Positions 16,782 through 24,035 of a stretch of 64,000 nt of DNA are shown here, in pieces. Under the pieces are notes generated by a model that was not told where the DNA came from, searched no databases, and saw only the letters and a program-made list of their open reading frames with translations. Position numbers and translations under genes: made by a program. Source of the stretch: Cupriavidus sp. YR651 (lineage in GTDB: Bacteria; Pseudomonadota; Gammaproteobacteria; Burkholderiales; Burkholderiaceae); contig NZ_FMYZ01000001.1 of NCBI RefSeq assembly GCF_900101625.1, forward strand, positions 215,919-279,918, written 5' to 3'. Position 1 is the stretch's first letter. Every line of letters begins with the position of its first letter.

Positions 16782-18282
16782 CGTTCATCCCCAGTTGCAA
16801 AATGCTTTCCTCGGTCATGTCGCCATGCGCAAGCTCGCCGGCGATGCGGCCTTCGCGCATGACATAGGTGCGGTCGCAGACGTTGATGATCTCCGGCAGC
16901 TCGGAGCTGATCAGCAGCACCGCGGCGCCCTCCTTCACCAGCCCGTCGATCAGCGCGAAGATCTCGGCCTTGGCGCCCACGTCGATGCCGCGGGTCGGCT
17001 CGTCGAAGATGAACAGCCTGGATTCGGCGATCAGCCATTTGCCGATCACGATCTTCTGCTGGTTGCCCCCCGAGAGGAACTGCGCAAGCTGGTCGCCGCC
17101 GGGCGTGGCGATACGCAGGCGGCCGATCTCGCGCGTGGCCAGCGCTTCGGCCTTGCCGCTGCGATACCAGTGGGCCGGGAAGGCGCGCCGCAGTCCGGCC
17201 AGCAGCAGGTTGTCGCGCACGGTGCGGATCAGGGCCAGCCCCTCGGTCTTGCGGCTCTCAGGAATCAGCGCCGCGCCCAGCGCCCGCGCCTTGTCCGGGC
17301 CGCCCTTCATCGGCTTGCCGAAGATGCGGATCTCGCCGTGACGGATCGGGTCCGCACCGAACACGGCCCGGGCGACCTCGCTGCGGCCCGAACCCACCAG
17401 GCCCGCCAGGCCGACGATCTCGCCGGCGCGCACCTGCAGGCTGATGTCCTCGATGCCGTTGTCGGCGCTGACGCCGCGCATCTCCAGCGCCAGGTCGCCG
17501 GTGGGCCCGCCGCGCTCGCGGCTGTAGCTCATATCGACCTTGCGGCCCACCATGCGGGCCACCAGTTCGTCGGGGGTGGCATCGCCCGGCAGGTAGCTGC
17601 CGACCTTGCGGCCGTCGCGCATCACGGTGATGCGGTCCCCCAGGGCGAACACCTCGGCCATGCGGTGCGAGATGTAGATCATCGACACGCCTTCGGCCTT
17701 GAGCTTGCCGATCACCGAAAACAGCTTCTCGGTCTCGCGGTCGGACAGCGCCGCCGTCGGTTCGTCCAGCACCAGGATGCGCGCATCCTGCGACAGCGCC
17801 TTGGCGATCTCGACCATCTGCTGCTGGGCCACGCCCAGGCGGTGCACGGGCGTACGCGTGCTCAGGTCCATGCCGAGGATATCGAGCAGGCGGCGGGCCT
17901 CGGCATGCATCCTGGCGTGATCGACCGAGCCCGGCACGCGTCCGCGCGGCTCGCGCCCCAGGAAGATGTTCTGCGCGATGTCCAGGTACGGCACCAGCGA
18001 GAACTCCTGGAAGATCACGGCGATGCCGAGTCTCATGGTGTCGGCCGGGCGGGTGACGGCAACGCGCTGCCCGTTGTGATAGAACTCGCCGGCATCGGCC
18101 ACGTACACGCCGCACAGCACTTTCATCAGCGACGACTTGCCCGCGCCGTTCTCGCCGAGCAGCATGTGCACTTCGCCGGGGTAGATCGCGAAGGACACGT
18201 CGTCGAGCGCCTTGACGCCCGGAAAGCCCTTGCAGATGCCGCGCATCTCGAACAGCGGTGTCATGTCGGTGATCGCGTTCAT
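16774..18282 (-). CDS. Sugar-type ABC transporter ATP-binding protein (two ABC domains)
   Basis: 502 residues, the RbsA/MglA/XylG layout. The first domain has Walker A GENGAGKSSLMK, the signature LGVAQQQMVEIAKAL and Walker B ILVLDEPTAALS. The second has the degenerate Walker A GLVGSGRSEVARAV typical of these proteins, the signature LSGGNQQKIVIGKWL and LFIFDEPTRGIDVGAK. Nine bases separate it from the amidohydrolase gene upstream. It energises import of the unknown ligand. Confidence 0.92.
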   Translation of the reverse strand: MNAITDMTPLFEMRGICKGFPGVKALDDVSFAIYPGEVHMLLGENGAGKSSLMKVLCGVYVADAGEFYHNGQRVAVTRPADTMRLGIAVIFQEFSLVPYLDIAQNIFLGREPRGRVPGSVDHARMHAEARRLLDILGMDLSTRTPVHRLGVAQQQMVEIAKALSQDARILVLDEPTAALSDRETEKLFSVIGKLKAEGVSMIYISHRMAEVFALGDRITVMRDGRKVGSYLPGDATPDELVARMVGRKVDMSYSRERGGPTGDLALEMRGVSADNGIEDISLQVRAGEIVGLAGLVGSGRSEVARAVFGADPIRHGEIRIFGKPMKGGPDKARALGAALIPESRKTEGLALIRTVRDNLLLAGLRRAFPAHWYRSGKAEALATREIGRLRIATPGGDQLAQFLSGGNQQKIVIGKWLIAESRLFIFDEPTRGIDVGAKAEIFALIDGLVKEGAAVLLISSELPEIINVCDRTYVMREGRIAGELAHGDMTEESILQLGMNDA

Positions 18283-18291
18283 GGTCTCTCC

Positions 18292-19644
18292 TTATGCGTG
18301 GGCGGGCGTGTGGGCGTGCTTGTGAAGCAGGCGCTCGCCGGAGGCGCGCAGCGTCTCCAGCTTCGCCGGCAGCCCGTCGACCAGCAGGCGGCCGCCGCGC
18401 TTGCGAGCCACGCCGGCCACGAACACGCTGTCGATATTGGCCAGGCTGGCCTGCATTACGACGGCGCTGACCGGGTCGTGCAGCGGCATCATGTTGAGCC
18501 GGCGCGCGTCGATCAGCACCAGGTCGGCCTGCTTGCCTGCGGCCAGCGAGCCGATGCGGTCGGCCAGGCCGAGCATGCGCGCGCCGGCCATCGTGATCCA
18601 TTCCAGCGCATCGCGACAGCTCACCTCATGCCGGGCGGCGATCTCGCCGTGCTGCGCGCGGTACGCGGCATGATCGAGCGCACGCTGGATGCCCAGCGCG
18701 ATGCGCGCCGCCACGAACATCTCGCCGGACAGGCCGGATTCCAGGTCGACGCCGAGCGAGGGTGCCGCGCCCAGTCGACGCAGCCGGCCCGTGATGGGAA
18801 AGCCGTGGCCCTGCGTCAGCTCGTTCTCCGGTGTCACCGAAAAGCTCATGCCCGCATCGACAAAGCGCGCCAGTTGCGCATCGCTCAGGTTGTTGCCGTG
18901 CACGATATTGATGTGCGGGCCGAGCAGGCCAGCGGCTTCGAGCCGCTCCCAGCCATTGGGCGTACGCGCGGCGCCACCGCCCTGGTGCATGCTGGCCAGC
19001 AGGCCGAACTCGCGCGCCAGCGAGAAGTCGTGCAGCGCCACGTCCATCGTCGAATAGTGCGGGCCGAGAATCGCCAGACCCAGGCTCACAAGGCTGGAAC
19101 CCTGCAAGCGCCGGGCGAGACGTTCGACTTCGCGCCTCGGATGCGGGGTTTCCCAGAACGGGGCCACGCCGGGCTTTGGGTCCGGCTTGGGCGAGCCGTG
19201 CAGGAAGGCGGCGCGGATGCCGGAATGCTCCAGCGCGTCGAGCGCGGCATCGCTATGGGCAGGCGTGGGATTGTTATGGCACCAGTCCACCAGCGTGGTG
19301 GTGCCGCAGTCGAGTTGGTTCCACGCGCCGACCTCGGTGGCGATGTGGATGTCTTCGGGCGTGAAGCGCGTAGCCAGGCCCGCATGCATCTGCCGGAAGT
19401 ATTCCGTCAGCGTCCACCCGGCTGCCACGCCGCGCAGCGCGGTCTGCCAGGTGTGCATGTGGGCATTGATGAAACCGGGCGCCACGATAAAGCCGCGCGC
19501 ATCGATCTGCTCGGCATCGGGGGCGTCGATATGTGGTGCGATGGCGGCGATACGCTCGCCGTGGATCAGCAGGTCGCCGATGAACTCGCCGTGAGCCGGC
19601 TCCATCGTGACGAGCGTCGCCCCGCGAATCAGGGTACGCGTCAT
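18292..19644 (-). CDS. Amidohydrolase of the ATZ/TRZ (COG0402-like) group
   Basis: 450 residues from ATG 19644 (MTRTLIRGATLVTMEPAHG); upstream in-frame Met codons precede no family sequence. Metal-site histidines are in FINAHMHTWQTALRG, a further His in INIVHGNNLSDAQ, and an Asp in SLGVDLESGLSG. A C-terminal beta domain (GSLAAGKQADLVLID) completes the fold. Instead of the HxxE motif common in deaminases of this group it has SMHQGGGAARTPNG, so the reaction may differ from standard deamination. First gene of the leftward nine-gene operon and directly followed by the importer ATPase, so it likely performs the first hydrolysis or deamination of the imported compound (inference). Confidence 0.82.
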   Translation of the reverse strand: MTRTLIRGATLVTMEPAHGEFIGDLLIHGERIAAIAPHIDAPDAEQIDARGFIVAPGFINAHMHTWQTALRGVAAGWTLTEYFRQMHAGLATRFTPEDIHIATEVGAWNQLDCGTTTLVDWCHNNPTPAHSDAALDALEHSGIRAAFLHGSPKPDPKPGVAPFWETPHPRREVERLARRLQGSSLVSLGLAILGPHYSTMDVALHDFSLAREFGLLASMHQGGGAARTPNGWERLEAAGLLGPHINIVHGNNLSDAQLARFVDAGMSFSVTPENELTQGHGFPITGRLRRLGAAPSLGVDLESGLSGEMFVAARIALGIQRALDHAAYRAQHGEIAARHEVSCRDALEWITMAGARMLGLADRIGSLAAGKQADLVLIDARRLNMMPLHDPVSAVVMQASLANIDSVFVAGVARKRGGRLLVDGLPAKLETLRASGERLLHKHAHTPAHA

Positions 19645-19758
19645 GCCATTTGTCTCCTTTGGCCCGGCGGCTGGCACGGAGTCAGCCGCCTTCGCATTCA
19701 TCGCCTTTCCAGGCGCTTTCGTAGTTTTTGCGTGCCCGGCATCGCTTGCTGCAAACGA

Positions 19759-19789
19759 TTGCCGCGAGAGCACCGAGGCAGTCTATACT
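19759..19789 (+). promoter_or_regulatory. Candidate promoter of the LysR gene
   Basis: TTGCCG (19759-19764) and TATACT (19784-19789) are separated by 19 bp. The -10 is strong, the spacing somewhat long. It lies 91 bases upstream of the LysR start. Confidence 0.4.
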
Positions 19790-19835
19790 CGCCAAAAGCG
19801 GAAAAAAACGACGTACAAGGAAATCTTCTTTCCAC

Positions 19836-19856
19836 TGCGCGGGAGAATCCCGCACA
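19836..19856. promoter_or_regulatory. Palindromic candidate operator in the LysR/amidohydrolase spacer
   Basis: The near-palindrome TGCGCGGGAGAATCCCGCAC lies between the divergent genes. Its minus strand reads TGTGCGGGATTC, closely matching the repeated TGTGCGGGAAATTC found upstream of the maleylacetate reductase gene (22956-22968). A shared LysR site for both units is plausible. A transcript hairpin is the alternative. Confidence 0.4.
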
Positions 19857-19879
19857 CCGAAAGGAGGCGGAGACAAGGC

Positions 19880-20794
19880 ATGGACCGCTGGACCGAAATC
19901 GAATTGTTCGTACAAACCGCCGAGCTCGGCAGCATCACCAAGGCCGCCGAAAGCCTGGAGATCTCGAACGCGGCGGCCAGCCGCTACCTGAGCGCGCTGG
20001 AGCAACGGCTCTCCGCGCGGCTGATCGAGCGCAACACGCGCCGGCTGTTCCTGACGCAGGTGGGCGAGGAGTTCTTCAAGCGCTGCAAGGGAGTGCTGGC
20101 GGAGATGAAGGAGGCGGAAGCCGACGTCAGCGCCACCGTGCTGGAGCCCAGCGGCATGCTGACCATCACCGCGTCGCTGTCGTTCTCGATGAAGCATCTG
20201 GCGCCGCTGATGCCCGAGTTCACCGAGCTCTATCCGAAGGTGAGCGTCAATATCCTGACCGCCAACCGCTATTACGACATCATGGACAGCGGTATCGACC
20301 TGGCGATCCGCACACGCGAGTTCGAGCCGGATTCCAACCTGACCGTGCGACGGCTGGCGGAGACCCGGCGCGTGCTGGCGGCATCGCCGCGCTACCTCGA
20401 TCGCAATGGCACGCCGCGCAGCGTGGAAGACCTCGTCGATCACGAAATGATGATCTACGCGTACGCCAACCGCCCCAATGAGCTGGCGTTTACGCGCGAT
20501 GGCGAAAAACGCGTGGTGTCGGTGCGCAGCAAGATGGAGTCAAACGACGGCCAGGTGCTGCGCGCGGCGGCACTCGAAGGCATGGGCATCCTGGTGCAGC
20601 CCAAATACATCCTCTATGACGACATCGTCGCGGGCCGCCTGATCCCCGTGCTCGATGACTGGGACCTGCCCAGGCTGACCGTCAATATCGCCTTCCAGAA
20701 CCGGCATCACTTGCCGGCACGGGTGCGGCTGTTCATCGAGTTCCTGGTCGGCCATTTCCAGCGCATGGACTACGAGCGCAAGTGGACCTCGTAG
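19880..20794 (+). CDS. LysR-family regulator of the hydroxyquinol-linked cluster
   Basis: 304 residues from ATG 19880, preceded by AAGGAGG 12 bases upstream; this start gives the complete HTH (MDRWTEIELFVQTAELGSIT, then NAAASRYLSALEQRLSARLIERNTRRL). The effector domain spans about residues 90 to 300. It sits between the two leftward catabolic units, 235 bp from the amidohydrolase start, and is the only regulator in the cluster, so it probably controls both. The inducer is unknown. Confidence 0.87.
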   Translation: MDRWTEIELFVQTAELGSITKAAESLEISNAAASRYLSALEQRLSARLIERNTRRLFLTQVGEEFFKRCKGVLAEMKEAEADVSATVLEPSGMLTITASLSFSMKHLAPLMPEFTELYPKVSVNILTANRYYDIMDSGIDLAIRTREFEPDSNLTVRRLAETRRVLAASPRYLDRNGTPRSVEDLVDHEMMIYAYANRPNELAFTRDGEKRVVSVRSKMESNDGQVLRAAALEGMGILVQPKYILYDDIVAGRLIPVLDDWDLPRLTVNIAFQNRHHLPARVRLFIEFLVGHFQRMDYERKWTS

Positions 20795-20845
20795 CCAGCG
20801 CGGATGGCCCGGCGAAGACCGGACGACGTCCGGTCCGGGCAATCC

Positions 20846-21718
20846 CTAGGCCGTCCTCACGCCGGCAGCCAGCGCCGCCGACTTGATCACCGCTGCGTAG
20901 TCGTCGCCAGCCATGCCCTGCGCGGCGGCACCCTGCAGCATCTGGCCGTAGAGGGCCGTCAGGCCCATCGGCACACGCAACTGCGCGCCCGCGTCCAGGA
21001 TCAGCCCGACGTCCTTGAGCATCTGGTCCACCGTGAACGTGGGCGTGTAGTCGTGTACGGCCAGCTGCGCGGATTTTGCCTTGACGATCGGCGACGCCAC
21101 GGCGCTGGCATTGATCACCTCCCACATGGCCGCCCAGTCCAGACCGCCCTTCTTGCCCAGCGTCAGCGCCTCGGCCAGCATGCCGCTGGTCAGCGCGATC
21201 AGCAGATTCACGACCAGTTTCATCAGGCGCGCTTCCTCCGCCTCGCCAAGATAAAACTGGGCCGGGCCGAGCGCAGCCAGCAAAGGCCGGACGCGCTCAT
21301 AGGCGGATTTCGGGCCGGACACCAGTGATGTCAGCTTGGCGGCCTCGGCCATGTGGTTGTTGCCCGATACGGTGACGCGCAGGTAGCCGATATCGCGCGC
21401 CGCCAATGCAGCGGCCGCCTCCGCCGACGCCGTGGGCGAAACCGTGCTGGTGTCGATGTAGAGCGCGCCCGGCCTGGCCGCAGTGGCCACCTGTGCGGCA
21501 ACGGCTGCGAAGGCGGCGTCGTGCGGCATGGAACTGAATACGACTTCCGCGTCGGCAACCGCTTCGGCGAGCGACGCCGCCACGGAAAGGCCGGCCTGCC
21601 GCGCCGCCGCGACTTGTGCGGGCGCCACGTCATGGACGAGGACGTCGTTGCCAGCCGCAGCCAGATGGCGCGCCATCGGCAAGCCCATCTTGCCGGTTCC
21701 GATAAAGCCAATCTTCAT
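20846..21718 (-). CDS. NAD(P)-dependent oxidoreductase, 3-hydroxyisobutyrate dehydrogenase family
   Basis: 290 residues. Rossmann motif KIGFIGTGKMGLPMARHL at the N-terminus, and the catalytic-lysine helix LMKLVVNLLIALTSGMLAEA around residue 170. The substrate-loop motif is altered: YLRVTVSGNNHMAEAAKLT replaces the common DAPVSGG, so the substrate may differ from 3-hydroxyisobutyrate or tartronate semialdehyde. It lies 45 bp downstream of maleylacetate reductase, on the same strand, and is probably its operon partner. Confidence 0.85.
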   Translation of the reverse strand: MKIGFIGTGKMGLPMARHLAAAGNDVLVHDVAPAQVAAARQAGLSVAASLAEAVADAEVVFSSMPHDAAFAAVAAQVATAARPGALYIDTSTVSPTASAEAAAALAARDIGYLRVTVSGNNHMAEAAKLTSLVSGPKSAYERVRPLLAALGPAQFYLGEAEEARLMKLVVNLLIALTSGMLAEALTLGKKGGLDWAAMWEVINASAVASPIVKAKSAQLAVHDYTPTFTVDQMLKDVGLILDAGAQLRVPMGLTALYGQMLQGAAAQGMAGDDYAAVIKSAALAAGVRTA

Positions 21719-21763
21719 GGTCTCGCTCCGAATTCTTGTTTGGGTGTCACAGGATGGATGCCC

Positions 21764-22837
21764 TCACGCGGGCCGCACGCCGTCGTAGGCGGCTTGCAGC
21801 AAGGCGCGGATCGGCTCACGCTCGATCGGGCGGGGATTCCAGTAGGGGTTGGCCAGCGCGATGTCGGTGGCGCGGTCGAGGTCCTCCTCCCGCATGCCGA
21901 TGTCGCGCAACGCGACGGGTGCGCCATGACGCGCGGCCAGGTCGAACAATGCGGCCGGCGCCGAAACATCCGTCACTCCGATGGCCCGCTGAATACGCGC
22001 CATCGCCTCGGGTGCCGCGGCGGCGTTGTACGCCATGGCATGGGGTAGCACGATGGTGTGAGTCTCGGCATGGGGCAGATTGAAGCTGCCGCCCAGCGTA
22101 TGGCACAGCTTGTGGTGCAGCGCCATGCCGACGTTGCCGAGCACGGTGCCGCACAGCCACGCACCGTAGAGACACTGCGCACGCGCGTCCAGATCGGCCG
22201 GTTCGCGGAAGACGGCGGGGATGCCGCTGGCCAAAGCCCGGATGCCCTCCTCGGCCATCATCGACATCACCGGGTTGGCTTCGCGGGCATAGAGGCCTTC
22301 AGCCGCATGCGCCACCGCGTTCAGACCGCTGGTCACGCTCAAGCCCACGGGCAGCCCGACCGTCAGCGTCGGATCGTAGATCACCGTACGCGGCAGCACG
22401 CGCGGGTCGCGGCCCGTGCGTTTCAGGCCGGCCTCCGTGAGTCCATAGATTGGCGTCATCTCCGAGCCTGCGTAGCTGGTGGGAATCGCCACGATCGGCA
22501 TGCCGGTTTCCAGCGCGATGGCCTTGCCCAGGCCGGTGGTCGAGCCCCCGCCGATGGCCACGGCGCAGTCGGCGCCGGCAGCGCGCGCACGGGCCACCGC
22601 CTCGCGCGCACTCTCGACCGGCACATGCATGACGGCGCCGGCAAAGATGCCTGCCGACCGGGACCCCAGCAGGTCAGCAATGCGCTGCGCTTCCGCCACC
22701 TGGTTGGGGGTGCAAAGCACCAGCGCCCGCGCGGCGCCGAGCCGTTCAACCTCCTCTGCAACCCGCGCCGACGCGCCCGCACCGAACACGACGCGAGCCG
22801 CATTCGCCTCATAGATGAATGGCTGTGACGTTTGCAT
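21764..22837 (-). CDS. Maleylacetate reductase (iron-containing alcohol dehydrogenase family)
   Basis: 357 residues, full length. It reduces maleylacetate to 3-oxoadipate with NAD(P)H. Visible motifs are AIGGGSTTGLGKAIA and PTSYAGSEMTPIYG for nucleotide binding, and GMALHHKLCHTLGGSFNLPH followed by AETHTIVLPHAMAYN, the diagnostic maleylacetate reductase metal/active-site stretch. A good AAAGGAG precedes ATG 22837. It complements the hydroxyquinol dioxygenase-like enzyme at 12886-13767, giving ring cleavage and entry into the beta-ketoadipate route. An unusual tandem repeat lies 104 bases upstream of its start. Confidence 0.93.
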   Translation of the reverse strand: MQTSQPFIYEANAARVVFGAGASARVAEEVERLGAARALVLCTPNQVAEAQRIADLLGSRSAGIFAGAVMHVPVESAREAVARARAAGADCAVAIGGGSTTGLGKAIALETGMPIVAIPTSYAGSEMTPIYGLTEAGLKRTGRDPRVLPRTVIYDPTLTVGLPVGLSVTSGLNAVAHAAEGLYAREANPVMSMMAEEGIRALASGIPAVFREPADLDARAQCLYGAWLCGTVLGNVGMALHHKLCHTLGGSFNLPHAETHTIVLPHAMAYNAAAAPEAMARIQRAIGVTDVSAPAALFDLAARHGAPVALRDIGMREEDLDRATDIALANPYWNPRPIEREPIRALLQAAYDGVRPA

Positions 22838-22940
22838 GGTCTCCTTTGTGGCATGCGAATACGAATGGCTGAACGCTATATTTCCGCGCGCCGAAAGGAA
22901 ATAGCCCCTGCGGAAAACACTCTTTAGGCTGGTGGAAAAA

Positions 22941-22972
22941 TGCGGGAGATTCGCTGTGCGGGAAATTCGCTG
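22941..22972. repeat. Perfectly adjacent 16-bp tandem repeat upstream of maleylacetate reductase
   Basis: TGCGGGAGATTCGCTG (22941-22956) is followed directly by TGCGGGAAATTCGCTG (22957-22972), with one mismatch. The TGTGCGGGA core also occurs in the palindrome near the cluster LysR gene, so it may be an operator. Confidence 0.55.
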
Positions 22973-23338
22973 ATCAGGCTCGCACTGATGACGAAATACG
23001 CGTCGGGGCGGACGCGACGCGGTTCTTTAGCGCGCCGCACAAACCGCGGAGGTCATCGGGGGGATGTCGTTGAGCAGCCGGTTTTGAGAGGCCGGCAGGA
23101 TATGGCGACGGCGCCGGACGGCGATACCGTCACGCACATGCGATCGCGATTGCGATCAGGAGCCTTGCAAGTCCGGGAGTTGGGCTTGAGGTTACGCGGT
23201 GCGCGATTTGGATTGGGTAGTAAGTCTGGAAAGCAAACGCGAGGAATTTGAAACGCCCTCCGGATTCTATCGCGACCTCCGCCGCCGACCTGTTCCGCTG
23301 GCCGGCTAGCTCGCGATAGTCCCCGGAAGGGGCGTCAA
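22973..23338. other. Intergenic region between catabolic cluster and island, no gene recognised
   Basis: A 103-codon plus-strand frame at 22940-23251 overlaps this stretch but is low-complexity and arginine-rich, with no family resemblance. A TACCGTCA octamer lies at 23125-23132, the same motif as near the island edges. CCCC-GGAA-GGGG (about 23320-23333) could be the original guaA terminator, since before island insertion guaA would have ended directly next to it. Confidence 0.4.
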
Positions 23339-23358
23339 ATCACTCCCACTCGATCGTC
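23339..23358. other. attL: duplicated guaA 3' end
   Basis: Perfect 20-bp copy of the last bases of guaA, detached from any reading frame here. Identity to 31302-31321 stops at both sides (a/g before, aacttg/gcgggc after), as expected for a recombination core. Confidence 0.85.
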
Positions 23359-23414
23359 AACTTGTGCGGCAAACCCGCATGGTTATTAACTTTGCGGTCG
23401 TCGCATTTCTGCCA

Positions 23415-23434
23415 TACCGTCACAGATACCGTCA
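23415..23434. repeat. Two TACCGTCA repeats, candidate integrase arm sites (left end)
   Basis: TACCGTCA at 23415-23422 and 23427-23434, spaced 12 bp, about 60 bp inside the left att core. Related TACC(G/A)TCA octamers occur three times next to the right att site. Confidence 0.4.
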
Positions 23435-23454
23435 AGACAGCGCAGCTATGCTAG

Positions 23455-23863
23455 CTTTGCAACACTCTCCTTGGCGCGGACCAGGCCGGCGCAGGGCGCA
23501 CGGTATTCGTCCCGCACGCGATAGGCGCCAGGTGTCCCGTCAAGGCGCTGCGGCAGTGGCTGGAATTAGCAGGGATTGCTTCGGGCTGGGTATTCCGCGC
23601 CGTGAACCGGCACGATACAGTGGGTAGCGCAGCTCTGTCTGCGCAGTCGGTTGCGTTGATCGTGAAGGCTGCGACAATACGGCCAGGCGGCAACTCGTCC
23701 GCCGTCTCGGGACACAGCTTGCGAGCAAGGATACGTGCCGACGGCAGTCGAAGCCAGATTGCAACCTCACCAGATCAAAGAGCAAACGGGACACCGCTCG
23801 AATACAATGTTGGCTCGCTACATCCGGCCAGTGTCAACGCGGATAATCCCAAGCTTGCTTTGA
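23455..23863 (+). pseudogene. Tyrosine recombinase (XerC/D-like integrase) C-terminal fragment, frameshifted
   Basis: Only the catalytic half remains. After an in-frame TAG at 23452 the frame reads GADQAGAGRTVFVPHAIGAR, CPVKALRQWLELAGIASGWV, LSAQSVALIVKAA and SGHSLRA. A single-base shift near 23729 then moves to GYVPTAVEARLQPHQIKEQT, TGHRSNTMLARYIRPVSTR and a stop at 23863. The catalytic Arg (HSLRA), His (TGHRS) and Tyr (ARYIR) can all be recognised, but in two frames. The N-terminal half is missing. It is a different family from the P4-type remnant at the other end, so the island had at least two recombinases in its history. Confidence 0.8.
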
Positions 23864-24035
23864 ATGTGCCAAGCGGTGACTTCCCATCTTTGCCGACGAA
23901 ATGGTCACGGGACCACAGAAGTGACGTTGATCCTCCGAGTAGTTGCCCTCCATCATGGCGGGATGTGACGGCAGGTCCCACGCTGGCTGCCATCAGACTG
24001 CCGGTCGAAAAGGATCGACCGACCAGTCAGGCCAA

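Noticed and set aside
16294..20481. Plus-strand open frame of almost 1400 codons
   Set aside because: It lies antisense to the ABC importer and amidohydrolase genes, which have full family motifs. Its predicted protein is low-complexity and rich in His, Arg and Ala. High GC content removes stop codons on the opposite strand.
22940..23251. Possible 103-residue plus-strand gene
   Set aside because: It starts inside the tandem repeat, lacks a ribosome site and reads as arginine/glycine-rich random sequence.
23775..23993. Possible 72-residue minus-strand gene in the island
   Set aside because: It overlaps the plus-strand integrase remnant, which explains the sequence, and has no recognisable feature.
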